This document shows, piece after piece, positions 35,170 through 45,567 of a DNA stretch of 64,000 bases. This DNA is from Modestobacter roseus. GTDB lineage: Bacteria > Actinomycetota > Actinomycetes > Mycobacteriales > Geodermatophilaceae. The stretch covers positions 620,001 to 684,000 of the forward strand of contig NZ_VLKF01000001.1 in the NCBI RefSeq assembly GCF_007994135.1, written 5' to 3'. The number at the start of each line of letters is the position of its first letter. The stretch's first letter is position 1. Made by a program: the position numbers and the translations under genes. The notes beneath the pieces are model-generated. The model searched no databases. It saw nothing but the letters and a program-made list of their open reading frames with translations, and was not told where the DNA came from.

Positions 35170-36282
35170 GAGACGGCCGGCCGCAGCTGGTGGGGTGCCC
35201 TGTGGGCGCTGCCGTGGCTGTTCTTCCAGCTGTTCCCGATCGCCGACCTGGTGACCGAGCCGCGCCCGGCGGGGACCGTGGCACTGGCGGTGGCCGGGCT
35301 GGTCGTCTTCACCGGCACCTACCTGTACTGCGTCACCGCGGTGCCCGGCGCCGGGGGTGCCCGGTGGGACCTCGCGGTGCTGGCGGTGCTCGGGGTCTCG
35401 CTGGCCGTCTCGTTCGGCAGCGCCTGGGCCGGGCTGATGATCTACGTGTCCGCGGCGGCGGCGATGACGTTGCCGCCGCGATGCACCTGGCCGGTCTCGG
35501 GGGGCGCGGCCGTGGTGTGCGCCGCCGTGCTGGCGGTCAACGACGACTACAGCCTCGCCGTCCTCCCGGCGCTGTGCCTGCTCACCGCCTTCGCCATGCG
35601 CGGCATGCGCTACCTGATCACCGTCAACCGCGAGCTGCAGGAGGCCCGCGAGGAACTGGCCCGCGGCGCCGTCGCCGAGGAGCGGCTGCGCTTCGCCCGC
35701 GACCTGCACGACCTGCTCGGGCACTCGCTGTCGCTGATCGCGCTGAAGAGCGAGCTGGCCCGCCGGCTGGCCGAGCGCGACCCGGCCCGGGCGGCGGCGG
35801 AGATGGGAGACGTCGAGGAGGCGGCCCGCCGCGCGCTGGCCGAGGTGCGCGAGGCGGTGAGCGGCTACCGGCAGGTGACCGCCGGCCAGGCGCTGGCCGA
35901 GGCCCGTGCCGCGCTGTCCGGGGCCGGGATCGCCGTCCGGCTGCCGGAGCGCGTGCCGGTGCTGCCGGGCACCGTCGACGCCGCGCTGGGCTGGGTGGTG
36001 CGGGAGGCGGCCACCAACGTGCTGCGGCACAGCGGCGCCCGCCGGGTGGGGATCACGCTCACCGAGGACGGGGTCACGGCGGCGCTGCAATTCGAGGACG
36101 ACGGGGACGGGGCGGGGGAGCGGGTCCGGGTGGTCGGCGCGTCGGCGGGGTCGGGGCTGGCCGGGCTGCGGGAGCGGGTGGCCGCGCTGGGCGGCGACCT
36201 CACCGCGGGCCCGGTGGACGGCGGTGGCTGGCGGCTCGCGGCCCGGGTGCCACTGAGGCCCGCGGAGGTGGTGGCCGGGTGA
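35167..36282 (+). CDS. Sensor histidine kinase, DesK/NarX-like (HisKA_3)
   Basis: 371 residues. Four to five N-terminal membrane segments (about 10-155) with short loops, so it probably senses the membrane itself. A coiled linker is followed by the DHp domain with phospho-His in RFARDLHDLLGHSLSLIALK (about 180), then a HATPase domain (VVREAATNVLRHSGARRV N-box, SGLAGLRERVAALGG G-box). GTG 35167 is chosen for the -10 in front; GTG 35137 is also in frame. It overlaps the regulator by 4 bases. Confidence 0.88.
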   Translation: METAGRSWWGALWALPWLFFQLFPIADLVTEPRPAGTVALAVAGLVVFTGTYLYCVTAVPGAGGARWDLAVLAVLGVSLAVSFGSAWAGLMIYVSAAAAMTLPPRCTWPVSGGAAVVCAAVLAVNDDYSLAVLPALCLLTAFAMRGMRYLITVNRELQEAREELARGAVAEERLRFARDLHDLLGHSLSLIALKSELARRLAERDPARAAAEMGDVEEAARRALAEVREAVSGYRQVTAGQALAEARAALSGAGIAVRLPERVPVLPGTVDAALGWVVREAATNVLRHSGARRVGITLTEDGVTAALQFEDDGDGAGERVRVVGASAGSGLAGLRERVAALGGDLTAGPVDGGGWRLAARVPLRPAEVVAG

Positions 36283-36884
36283 TCCGGGTGCTGCTGGCCG
36301 AGGACCAGACGCTCGTGCGGGGCGCGCTGCGGGCGCTGCTGGACCTGGAGGAGGACATCGAGGTCGTCGCCGAGGTGGGCCGCGGCGACCTGGTGCTGGC
36401 GGCGGCCCGCGAGCACCGGCCCCACGTCGCGCTGCTGGACATCGAGATGCCCGGGCAGGACGGCATCGAAGCCGCCCGCGAGCTCGCCGACGCGCTGCCG
36501 GAGGTGCGTGCGGTGGTGCTGACCACCTTCGGCCGCCCGGGGTTCCTGCGCCGGGCGATGGAGGTGGGCGCGGCCGGCTTCCTGGTCAAGGACTCCCCGG
36601 TGGCCGAGCTGGCCCGGTCGATCCGCGCCGTGGTGGCCGGCGAGCGGGTGATCGACCGCGACCTGGCCGCGGCCGCGCTGGCGCTCGGTGCCACGCCGCT
36701 GTCGGCCCGGGAGGCCGACGTGCTGCGGGCCGCCGCCGACGGCGCCACCGTCGCCGACATCGCCGGCCGGCTGTTCCTCAGCGAGGGAACGGTGCGGAAC
36801 TACCTGTCCTCGGCCATCGGGAAGACCGGCGCCCGCACCCGGGTGGAGGCCGCCCGGGTGGCCGAGCAGAAGGGCTGGCTCTAG
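36279..36884 (+). CDS. LuxR/NarL-family response regulator
   Basis: 201 residues. Receiver domain (VLLAEDQTLVRGAL, phospho-Asp in HVALLDIEMPGQDG, VKDSPVAEL) and C-terminal LuxR-type helix-turn-helix (LSAREADVLRAAADGATVADIAGRLFLSEGTVRNYLSSAIGKTG; cited as a span of the last ~60 residues). It is paired with the kinase and probably controls the upstream exporter genes. Stop TAG (36882-36884), sharing the bases CTAG with the stop of the opposite gene. Confidence 0.93.
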   Translation: MIRVLLAEDQTLVRGALRALLDLEEDIEVVAEVGRGDLVLAAAREHRPHVALLDIEMPGQDGIEAARELADALPEVRAVVLTTFGRPGFLRRAMEVGAAGFLVKDSPVAELARSIRAVVAGERVIDRDLAAAALALGATPLSAREADVLRAAADGATVADIAGRLFLSEGTVRNYLSSAIGKTGARTRVEAARVAEQKGWL

Positions 36885-37345
36885 CCGCCGCGGTGCGCGC
36901 TCCACGCCCCGCTGCCCCACGGCGCCCCGGTGCCGTGGGCGTCGGTGCCGTGGGCGTCGGTGGAGACGGCGGGCAGCTCGGCGGTATCCGGCGCCGCGTG
37001 GCGGGCCCGGGACTCGCGTGCCAGCGCGTCGAGGTCGAGCACCCGGACGTGGATCACGTTGCGCTGCTGCAGCGCCGCGCGCAGCGCTCGGTGCAGGCCG
37101 TCCTCCAGGTACATCTCGCCCTGCCACTGGACGGCGTGCGGGAAGAGGTCGCCGTAGAAGGTGGAGTCGTCGGCGAGCAGGGCGTCCAGCGCCAGCTCGC
37201 GCTTGGTGGTGACCAGCGTGTCGAGCCGGATCTGCCGGGGCGGGATCATCGCCCAGTCGCGCGTGGAGAAGTTGTGGTCGGGATACGGCCGCCCGTCCCG
37301 CACCGCCTTGAAGATCAGAGCTGGTCCTCCCGTTCCCCCGGACAC
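36881..37345 (-). CDS. Conserved actinobacterial protein with ParB-like core, function unknown
   Basis: 154 residues. ALIFKAVRDGRPYPDHNFS and RDWAMIPPRQIRLDTLVTTK lead into EDGLHRALRAALQQRNVIHVRVLDL, which resembles the DGxHR segment of ParB/sulfiredoxin-like folds. I know of no assigned function. A start at GTG 37345 is open to doubt: GGGAGGA lies 6 bases before an in-frame CTG (37312), giving L-IFKAVRDG. A -10 TAGGGT on the reverse strand lies at 37379-37374. The C-terminal 40 residues are low complexity (GTDAHGTGAPWG). Stop is TAG, within the palindrome CTAG shared with the regulator gene. Confidence 0.7.
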   Translation of the reverse strand: MSGGTGGPALIFKAVRDGRPYPDHNFSTRDWAMIPPRQIRLDTLVTTKRELALDALLADDSTFYGDLFPHAVQWQGEMYLEDGLHRALRAALQQRNVIHVRVLDLDALARESRARHAAPDTAELPAVSTDAHGTDAHGTGAPWGSGAWSAHRGG

Positions 37346-37585
37346 CCGTGACGGTGCTCTCGACCGCCGTCCACCCTAGTGCGCCCGCAGGGGACCCCGC
37401 CGGTCCCGTCTTACTGGCATCGATCCCACGCTGGTCGCAGCGCGAAGCGCTCATCAGCCCGCCCAGCGAGACTCTCCGGTTCGTTACCTCCAACAACGCT
37501 GAGAGATCTTGTGCGCACGCTGTGTATCTGGTTGGTTCACCGCGATCGCCTCGGCCAAGGCGCTCATCCCCGTTGGATTCCCGGC

Positions 37586-40500
37586 GTGAGCTGGGCTGAC
37601 GCAGTCTTGGCGAGGTCTCGGTGGCGAGTCGTTTCGGGTTCCAGCCTGTCCGCAGGTGGCCGTTCAGCCCCCCCGTGGGGCGTAGTGATCGCCGCAGCTG
37701 TGGCCGGCGGTGTCCTGGTCCCCGGGCAGTCCGCCTGGGCGACCCCGGTGGCGCCGGCCGGCGACGAGGCCGCCGCGCCGGTCGCCGAGCGCGGTCCGGA
37801 CGGGCTCCAGGCCCCCGACACGGCGACGGCGCTCACCATCGCGCGGCTGGAGGACGAACGGGTCGAGGTCATCGGGGAGCGGACCGAGACGTCGTCCACC
37901 TGGGCCCTGCCCGACGGCACGTTGACCACCGGGCAGGCCATCGCCCCTATCTGGATACGCCAAGGCGATGGGGACGGCACGGCGTCGGCGGACTGGTTGT
38001 CGGTAGATCTGACACTGCAGCGTGACGAGGATGGCCTCGTGCGGCCCAAGGCTCACCCGGTCGACCTCGTGCTGGCCGGCGGGAGTTCGTCGGGCGACCA
38101 AGCACTGGTGACCGTTGATGGGCCGGCTGGTGAGTCCGTTGCTCTGCTCTGGGGAGGCGAGCTGCCCGAGCCGCGACTGCAGGGGCCCCGTGCGATCTAC
38201 GAAGACGTCGAGCCAGGCGTAGATATGGTCATCGACGCGACGCGGACAGGCTATGAGCAGTTCTTTGTATTGACCGACCGGCCCAGTGACGACGAGACGC
38301 TCGAACTGTCGCTCACGCTGGCCGCTGAGGGAATCACGCCGGCGACGACCGCGGACGGTGGGGTGTCATTCACTGCTCAGGACGGCGATGTAGTTGCTTC
38401 GACTGGTACGCCCCTGGTCTGGGATGCCAGCGTGGACCGGCAGCGTCAGCATCCGGTCGGCGAGAGCTGGAGCAACGAGGGACAGTCGGCCTCCTCGTTG
38501 GCGCCCGTACCCGACTGGGGGACGGGTGGGTCCGTGGGCGGGGGGCCGCCCACGGACTCGCCCTCCACAAGCCAAGCCGCCACGAGCACGGAGATGGTGC
38601 CTCCCGCTACCGAGGTGCTGCCGTTGCCTCAGCCGAGTGACCCAGGCCCCGGCGAGGAGACGGGACGCGCCGAATCCGCCCTGGTTGGAGGGGTCGGCGG
38701 CAGCCCCGCACTGCCGTTGCACGAGTCAGCGACGGTGACGCCGGACGGCGACGTCGATCTTGCGCTTACTCCGGATGTCGCCTTTCTGCAGGACCCTGAA
38801 ACCGAGTATCCGGTGGTGGTGGACCCGGACTATCGGTGGGAGTGGGGCTTCGACACCTGGGTGCAGCGGGGCTTCACCACTGACCAGTCAGCGACCGACG
38901 AACTTCGTCTCGGTACCTATGATGGCGGCTACACAGTTGCGCGGTCCTTCATCAACCTCGATCTGAGCGGCATCAAGAACCGGCTGATCCTCAACGCTGG
39001 GCTCTTCCTGTGGAACTGGCACTCGTCTACTTGTCAGCCACGAAACTGGGAGGTCTGGGCAACTGATCTGGCGACGACCGCGACCCGGATCGACGCGCAG
39101 CCCTATTGGGGTGGGCGGTGGAGCACATCGTCTCAGACGACCGGGTACGCAAACGGTGGATGTGGTGAGGGCTGGGTCTCAGCGGACGTCAAAAATCTCA
39201 TCCAGGCCTGGTCCAACGGTGGCGCTGAACTCGTCACCATGGGCCTGAAGGCGGAGAATGAGTCCGACAACCTGGCCTGGAAGAAGTTCAACTCCGCTGA
39301 TGCCGGTTGGAACGTGCCGACGATATACATCCAGTGGAATACCCCGCCTGCGCCGGCGACGAACTTGCAGACGGTACCGATGGTGAACAACCACGGCTTG
39401 TGGACCGCATCGTTGACCCCGGAACTGTCTGCGCAGGTGCACGATGCCGACGGTGTGGCCAGCATGCAGTTCCAGCTCTACCGCAGCGGCGGGTCGCTGC
39501 TGTGGACCAAGGACGCGGTCAACGTTCCAGACAACGGCATCGGCAAAGTTCAAGTTCCACCCGGGCTGCTGACCGACGGCGGTCAGTACACTTTCATCGT
39601 GCACTCCTACGATGGAGTGCAGTGGAACACCGCCGCTTCGGTCTGGTACGAGTTCAAGGTCGATGTCACCGCTCCGGGTGCGCCGGAGGTGAGTTCGGCG
39701 GACTTCCCGAACGACGGGACGTGGAACAGAGGTGCCGGCCAGACCGGCAGCTTCACGATTGGTCTCAAGACCCCCGACAAGACCAACGTCGGGTTCGAAT
39801 GGGGGCTGGACCAGGCGCCGACTGCCGGCGTGGTGTCATTGGGCACCCTGACGCTCCCCGTGACGCCGTCCACCAACGGCAGGCACATCTTGCAGGTGCG
39901 CTCCATCGACGGGGCAGGCAACCGCTCCGACATCGTCAAGTACGCCTTCAACGTCGGCCGGGCTGGATTGCTCACGCCCGACGGGGGTGCACAGGTCGTT
40001 CGTCGGGTTCGCCTGGAAGTTGGTGCCCAGCCGGAACTTGCCTACGTGCAGTACCGCTGGCGTCGTGGGCCCGACGCCAGCAACCCCCAGCCGATCGACC
40101 TGAGCACCTTGACCCGGTCCGACGGCAGTCCGGTGACCACCGTGTGGACGCCGCGACCGGAGTCCGGCGGATATCTGACCTGGGACGCCGGCGCGACGCT
40201 GGGGCAGGTCTCCGGCCCGGTCCAGGTTCAGGCGGTGCTGGCAGAGAATGCCTCCGGCAGCGGCGCGTACGAGACCGCATGGGCGACCGTGACGGTGTCC
40301 CCGGACGCACAGAACGCCGCAACCGACAGCGTCGGTCCAGGCACGGTGAACCTGCTGACCGGCGACTACACCCTGCAGGCCACCGACGTCGACGAGTTCG
40401 GTCTGGTCCTGGGCCGCACAGCAAGCTCACGAAACCCGCGGTCCGGGTTCGAGCCGCAGGGCGAGATCCTCACCGCGGCCCAGCAGAAGATGTCCGATGT

Positions 40501-43500
40501 CGGCGGCTTCCGGGGCGGAAACGCCTCGGTGTCCCGGGCCACCGGACGGGGACACAGTCCCAGCGGACCGCTTGCCACCGCCAGTCCCGATTCCCTCCGT
40601 ATCGCAGCCGCCGGCGGCTCGAGCGACTCCTTCGCGATCCCCTTCCCAGATCCGGCGTTGCCCAAGGGCAACACCTATCGAATCACCGGCTGGATCTACG
40701 TGCCATCCACCACCGGTCTGAACCCGGATCACCCCGGGTGGGGGCAGCGGCTGCTGGCCTACTACGTCGATGCGGCCGGGGTGACCCAGGTGGCGGTGTC
40801 GGACAAGCCAACCAGAACCGACAGCTGGCAACAGCTCAGCCTCGACGTCACGGTTCCTGTTGCTGCCCGATCGGGGGCCCTGCTGCGGCTGTACAACGGT
40901 TCGCAGACGGCGGGCAAGGAAGTCTTCTTCGATGATTTGTCGGTGCGCCAGATCTGGGCGCCGCTAGGCCCGCAGTGGAGTCTGGGCACGGCCGACGAGG
41001 TCGCTGGCACGGCCTACACCCGAATCAGCCAGCCCTATCCCGACGTCGCGGCCCTGCACCTGTCCGGAGGCGGAGAGATTTGGTTCACCGCCTCCGGCGA
41101 CGGCCGCTGGTGGCCCGAACCTGGTGCCGAGGCCCTCACCCTCACGGCTCCTAGTCCGGGTGCCTGGCGCGTCCAGGAAGTAGACGGCACAGTCAGTGAC
41201 TTCGTCCGTGGAAGCGGCGAAACCGACTTCAAGCTGCGCAGCACCTCGCCACCCGCGGGCACGGGACAGAGCCGCTTGGTGTATGACACCACTGCTAACG
41301 GTCGGTTGCGGCTGTCCCGGTTGATCGCCGCGGTCGAGCCGGGAGTCGACAGTTCACCAACCAATACAGCAGCGTGCACCGGCCTACCCGATGAACTGCC
41401 GCCTTCGGCCGGCTGCGAGGTCATGCAGCTCGTCTATGCCAGCGGCACCACCGCCACCACCAACGCCTTCGGTGACTATGCCGACCGGCTCGTGAAGGTG
41501 GTGCTCTGGTCGACGTTGCCCGGCGCTGTGAGCAGCTCGTCAGTGGTTGCACTTCGCTACGGCTTTGACGACAAGGGTCGACTGCGGGAGGCATGGGACC
41601 CGCGAATCTCGCCCGTGCTGAAGACGACGTACGACTACGACGCTGACGGGCGCGTCGTCGAGCTCGGCGTCCCGGGTGAGCTGCCCTGGAGATTCCGTTA
41701 TGGCGTCGGTGGAGCGAACTCGATCGTGGGCAACGGCGACCTGCTCGACCGCAGCTCTGGACGGCTGCTGAGCGTCTCTCGATCTTCCTTGCAGCCTGGA
41801 ACGCTCGACCAGGTCGGTCCGGAGACGACGAGCACCGTCGTCTACGCGGTCCCGACGGCGCGGTCGACCGGCGGCCCCTATGACCTCGACACGGCTGCGC
41901 TGGCCACCTGGGCGCAGACCCGCGGTCCGACCGACGCCACGGCGATCTTCGGGCCTGAGGACGTCCCCTCGGTGACGACCGCCTCGGTCCGCGCGCCGGG
42001 CAAGGACGGCTACCGGGCGGCCACCGTGCACTACCTGGATGCATCCGGCCGCGAAGTGAACACGGCCACGCCGTCCGGACCTGGCGCGCCCCCGGCTGGG
42101 TTCATAGACACCGCGGAATACGACCGGCACGGCAATGTCGTCCGTTCACTCGACGCGACGAACCGGCTGCTGGCGCTCGGACTCCTCCCGTCGTCGGCGA
42201 GTGACCTGGCGGCGCTGAACCTCACGTCGGCGGACAGTGCCACGCGAGCGATCGCGCTGTCGTCACTGTCCACCTACGATCCCGGGGGGTTGGACCTGGT
42301 GCGCACTCGGGGTCCGCTGCTCCGGCTGGCGATCGGGAACAACCCGAACGACGTCCGGCTCGTGCACGACCTGACCACCTATGCCTACGACGAGGGCAAG
42401 CCCGACGGTGCCGCCTACCACCTGGCGACCACAGAGACCGAGGGCCTGCTGGTCGCCGGCGCGGTGCCGGAGCAACTGGTCGATGTGGTGGTCACCAAGA
42501 ACGTGTACGACCCGATCGACGGTGCGCCGGCTCGCGAGGAAACGTCCGGCTGGGTGCACAAGCAGCCCACCCAGGTGATCGTCGATGCCGGCGCTGGCGG
42601 TGCCAATGTCACCGCGAAGGTGCGGTACGACGCCCAAGGGCGCCCAGTGGAGTCCCGCAGAGCAGGCTCCACCGGCACCGATGCCGGCACGACGCTCACC
42701 GTCTACTACTCGGCCGCTGTCAACGCACAGTTCCCGGAGTGCGGTGGCCAACCCGGCACCGCTGGGCTTGCGTGCCGCACGTATAGCGCAGGTCCGGCCA
42801 CAGGGCATGACGTCGGCCGGATGGCGGCGCAGCTGCCGGTCAAGACGGTCACGTACAACCGCTACGGGTCCATCACCTCCGTCACGGAGTCGGCCACCGG
42901 TCCGGTCGGCGGCGCGACAGTGACCCAGTCCCGGACGACGACGACCGAGTACGACGCTGCCGACCGGGTGCTGTCGGTGCAGATCACTGGCACCGGGATG
43001 AACACCCCGGCCCTGGGCAAGACCGTCAGCACCTACGACCCGGTCAGCGGCGACGTCATCAGGATGGCCACCACCAAGCCCGATGGCTCGGTCAGCAAGG
43101 TGGAGAAGACCTTCGACCAGCTGGGTCGGATGACCCGGTACGTCGATGCCTCTGGTGGAGTGACCGACAGCGTCTTCGACCGGTTCGGCAAGCCGACGAA
43201 GGTCAGCGACAGCATCGGGACCTCGACGACGTTCACCTATGACCGGTCGATCGAGCCGCGCGGGTTCGTCACCTCGGTGCAGGACTCGGTGGCCGGCACC
43301 TTGTCGGCGGTGTACGGGCCCGACGGTCAGGTGATGAGCCAGTCGCTGCCCGGCGGGGTGCGGCTGGACGTCGGCTACGACGCCAACCAGTCGCCGGTGA
43401 CCCGGACCTACACGCGGGCCAGTGACGACGCCGTCGTGGCCACGTCATCGGTGGTGGAGAACGGCGCTGGGCAGTGGATCAGCTCGACCACGTCGGCGTC

Positions 43501-45538
43501 GACGAAGAACTACGCCTACGACCGGCTGGGCCGGCTGACCGACGTGCAGGACACCACCCTGGGCGCCGGGGTCTGTACCGCCCGGAAGTACGACTACGAC
43601 GAGCGGGCCCAGCGGACGTCGCTGCGTACGGCGGTCTCGCCGACGGCGGCATGTGCGGACCCGACGTCGCCGGACGCGGCGGTGGTCAGCTACGCCTACG
43701 ACAGCGCCGACCGGCTGGTGTCGGAGTCGCTCAACGGTGGGGCGTGGGTGTACGACCCGTTGGGCCGGATCACCGGGGCGCCGGTGCGGGGCAGCCCCGG
43801 CGCGCGGGTGGCGAACACCTTCTACGCCAATGACCTGGTGGCCTCGCAGACGATCGAGGGGGTGGCCCGGCAGACGTGGGTGCTGGACCCGCTGCAGCGG
43901 TTCTCCTCCTACACCTCGGAGTCGTGGGCGGCGGGAGCCGACGGGGTGCCGGCCTGGCAGCAGGCGGTCACGAAGGTCAACCACTACGACTCGGACTCGG
44001 ACTCCCCGGCGTGGATCGCCGAGGACGCGTCGCTGCCCGATGAGATCACCCGGTTCGTCGACGGGCTGGACGGCAACCTGGCGGTGCAGACCGGCAAGTC
44101 CGGTGCGCGGGTTCTGCAGCTGGTCGACCTGCACGGCGATGTGATGACCACCGTCCCGATCCGGGACGGCGAGGCCACCGCGGACTGGGCGGGGCTGAAG
44201 CACCAGGCGGCGGATGAGTTCGGCAACACCACCGACCTGACCACCGGCGCGGCAGTCGAGTCGAATGGAGCGGCGCCGGGCAAGGACGGCCGATACGGCT
44301 GGCTGGGCGGGAAGCAGCGCTCGGCGGATGCACTGGCCGGGGTGCTGCTGATGGGGGTGCGGCTGTACGACCCGGGGACGGGCCGGTTCTGGTCGGTGGA
44401 CCCCTCACCGGGTGGCAACGCCACCGCCTATGACTACTGCACCGCGGATCCGGTCAACTGCACCGACCTGGACGGCAACTGGGGCTTCGGCTGGGCGAAG
44501 AAGGCCCTGAAGAAGGTCGCCGCAGTGGCCGAGGTGGCGTCGATGATCCCGGGGCCGATCGGGGCAGCGGCGGCGGGCATCTCCGCGGGGGCGTATGCGG
44601 CGACGGGGAACCGGGCCAAGGCGCTGATGATGGGCATCACCGTGGCTGCGGCGATGATCCCCGGCGGCGGGGCGATGGTGAAGGTCGGCATGGCCGCGGC
44701 CAAGTCCGCGGGCAAGGTGTCCGCCCGCGCTGGTCGAGCAGTGGTCAAGGCGTTCAAGGGGGGCGGGAGCTGCCGGGTTCCCAACAGCTTCACGCCGGAG
44801 ACCGGTGTGCTGATGGCCGACGGTGCCACGGTGCCGATCGGCCAGGTGCAGGTCGGTGACCTGGTCGCCGCGCGTGACCCGGAGACCGGGGAACTGACCG
44901 CCCAGCCGGTGCTGGACGTCATCGTCGGCCACGGGGATAAGCACCTGATCAAGGTCGTCACCGCCCCGGCACCGGCCAGCGCCCTGGCTGAGGGGCAGGT
45001 CGCTGACGACGACCCGCGCGCCGACACGTGGACCGCGACCGCCAACCACCCCATCTGGGTCGACGACGAGGGCTGGACCGAGGCCGACGACCTCGCCCTC
45101 GGTGACCTGCTCATGGGCGCAGCAGGCGAATACCGTGTCGTCCAGGACCTCGACGACCGGGGGTGGCTGCCCGGCCAGGTCGTCTACAACCTCAGCGTCG
45201 CCAACGTCCACACCTTCGTCATCGGTGCGATTGGCGACGGCAGCCTGGTGCACAATTGCAGTGCTCCAGGCTTTCGCAGCCAGCAAGCGAATATGCGTGC
45301 ACTCATCAATAATGATAAGGTATCTCGAACCATACGGGGAGAACTAGCCAACCTCGCGAAGCAAAAGAAGCGGCTGCGAGTCGATGGAATGCAAATGGCC
45401 CATCGCCGGACACACGAAGCGGCCAAGGGTTGCGGATATCAGTGCTCGGTGCTACAGACGCGGGGTAATCATATGCGTCAGCACAGGATCGACGACTGGG
45501 GTCGCGCTTACAAGAACAAGCCTTTCATGCGGCGCTGA
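37586..45538 (+). CDS. Secreted RHS/YD-repeat polymorphic toxin with Hint domain and Ntox8-like tip
   Basis: 2650 residues. GTG 37586 (TGGATT 6 bases upstream) starts a long signal peptide with hydrophobic core about 29-52 ending SAWA; the frame is open to 37379. Then come a variable N-terminal part, a DNRLRE-type domain (about 395-590), Ig-like modules, YD repeats (about 1330-2270) and the RHS core end GRFWSVDPS near 2266. A hydrophobic linker leads to a pretoxin Hint domain from Cys2396 to HN2557-C2558, with intein-like splicing or cleavage residues. The last 93 residues (IRGELANLAKQ, MAHRRTHEAAKGCGYQ, NHMRQH) resemble the Ntox8 predicted RNase. The probable immunity gene follows 29 bases later. 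Role: contact or secreted interbacterial toxin. Confidence 0.87.
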   Translation: MSWADAVLARSRWRVVSGSSLSAGGRSAPPWGVVIAAAVAGGVLVPGQSAWATPVAPAGDEAAAPVAERGPDGLQAPDTATALTIARLEDERVEVIGERTETSSTWALPDGTLTTGQAIAPIWIRQGDGDGTASADWLSVDLTLQRDEDGLVRPKAHPVDLVLAGGSSSGDQALVTVDGPAGESVALLWGGELPEPRLQGPRAIYEDVEPGVDMVIDATRTGYEQFFVLTDRPSDDETLELSLTLAAEGITPATTADGGVSFTAQDGDVVASTGTPLVWDASVDRQRQHPVGESWSNEGQSASSLAPVPDWGTGGSVGGGPPTDSPSTSQAATSTEMVPPATEVLPLPQPSDPGPGEETGRAESALVGGVGGSPALPLHESATVTPDGDVDLALTPDVAFLQDPETEYPVVVDPDYRWEWGFDTWVQRGFTTDQSATDELRLGTYDGGYTVARSFINLDLSGIKNRLILNAGLFLWNWHSSTCQPRNWEVWATDLATTATRIDAQPYWGGRWSTSSQTTGYANGGCGEGWVSADVKNLIQAWSNGGAELVTMGLKAENESDNLAWKKFNSADAGWNVPTIYIQWNTPPAPATNLQTVPMVNNHGLWTASLTPELSAQVHDADGVASMQFQLYRSGGSLLWTKDAVNVPDNGIGKVQVPPGLLTDGGQYTFIVHSYDGVQWNTAASVWYEFKVDVTAPGAPEVSSADFPNDGTWNRGAGQTGSFTIGLKTPDKTNVGFEWGLDQAPTAGVVSLGTLTLPVTPSTNGRHILQVRSIDGAGNRSDIVKYAFNVGRAGLLTPDGGAQVVRRVRLEVGAQPELAYVQYRWRRGPDASNPQPIDLSTLTRSDGSPVTTVWTPRPESGGYLTWDAGATLGQVSGPVQVQAVLAENASGSGAYETAWATVTVSPDAQNAATDSVGPGTVNLLTGDYTLQATDVDEFGLVLGRTASSRNPRSGFEPQGEILTAAQQKMSDVGGFRGGNASVSRATGRGHSPSGPLATASPDSLRIAAAGGSSDSFAIPFPDPALPKGNTYRITGWIYVPSTTGLNPDHPGWGQRLLAYYVDAAGVTQVAVSDKPTRTDSWQQLSLDVTVPVAARSGALLRLYNGSQTAGKEVFFDDLSVRQIWAPLGPQWSLGTADEVAGTAYTRISQPYPDVAALHLSGGGEIWFTASGDGRWWPEPGAEALTLTAPSPGAWRVQEVDGTVSDFVRGSGETDFKLRSTSPPAGTGQSRLVYDTTANGRLRLSRLIAAVEPGVDSSPTNTAACTGLPDELPPSAGCEVMQLVYASGTTATTNAFGDYADRLVKVVLWSTLPGAVSSSSVVALRYGFDDKGRLREAWDPRISPVLKTTYDYDADGRVVELGVPGELPWRFRYGVGGANSIVGNGDLLDRSSGRLLSVSRSSLQPGTLDQVGPETTSTVVYAVPTARSTGGPYDLDTAALATWAQTRGPTDATAIFGPEDVPSVTTASVRAPGKDGYRAATVHYLDASGREVNTATPSGPGAPPAGFIDTAEYDRHGNVVRSLDATNRLLALGLLPSSASDLAALNLTSADSATRAIALSSLSTYDPGGLDLVRTRGPLLRLAIGNNPNDVRLVHDLTTYAYDEGKPDGAAYHLATTETEGLLVAGAVPEQLVDVVVTKNVYDPIDGAPAREETSGWVHKQPTQVIVDAGAGGANVTAKVRYDAQGRPVESRRAGSTGTDAGTTLTVYYSAAVNAQFPECGGQPGTAGLACRTYSAGPATGHDVGRMAAQLPVKTVTYNRYGSITSVTESATGPVGGATVTQSRTTTTEYDAADRVLSVQITGTGMNTPALGKTVSTYDPVSGDVIRMATTKPDGSVSKVEKTFDQLGRMTRYVDASGGVTDSVFDRFGKPTKVSDSIGTSTTFTYDRSIEPRGFVTSVQDSVAGTLSAVYGPDGQVMSQSLPGGVRLDVGYDANQSPVTRTYTRASDDAVVATSSVVENGAGQWISSTTSASTKNYAYDRLGRLTDVQDTTLGAGVCTARKYDYDERAQRTSLRTAVSPTAACADPTSPDAAVVSYAYDSADRLVSESLNGGAWVYDPLGRITGAPVRGSPGARVANTFYANDLVASQTIEGVARQTWVLDPLQRFSSYTSESWAAGADGVPAWQQAVTKVNHYDSDSDSPAWIAEDASLPDEITRFVDGLDGNLAVQTGKSGARVLQLVDLHGDVMTTVPIRDGEATADWAGLKHQAADEFGNTTDLTTGAAVESNGAAPGKDGRYGWLGGKQRSADALAGVLLMGVRLYDPGTGRFWSVDPSPGGNATAYDYCTADPVNCTDLDGNWGFGWAKKALKKVAAVAEVASMIPGPIGAAAAGISAGAYAATGNRAKALMMGITVAAAMIPGGGAMVKVGMAAAKSAGKVSARAGRAVVKAFKGGGSCRVPNSFTPETGVLMADGATVPIGQVQVGDLVAARDPETGELTAQPVLDVIVGHGDKHLIKVVTAPAPASALAEGQVADDDPRADTWTATANHPIWVDDEGWTEADDLALGDLLMGAAGEYRVVQDLDDRGWLPGQVVYNLSVANVHTFVIGAIGDGSLVHNCSAPGFRSQQANMRALINNDKVSRTIRGELANLAKQKKRLRVDGMQMAHRRTHEAAKGCGYQCSVLQTRGNHMRQHRIDDWGRAYKNKPFMRR
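44435..45262 (+). repeat. RHS core-end plus Hint segment, copy 1 of a direct repeat
   Basis: Nearly identical to 47009-47815, from tactgcaccgcgga through the Hint end. Copy 1 has 18 extra bases at the Hint Cys (SCRVPNSF against CNSF). Divergence starts abruptly after the HN residues, exactly at the toxin tip. Confidence 0.93.
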
Positions 45539-45567
45539 CGCTATTTGACTCGGAGGAGCAACCTGAG

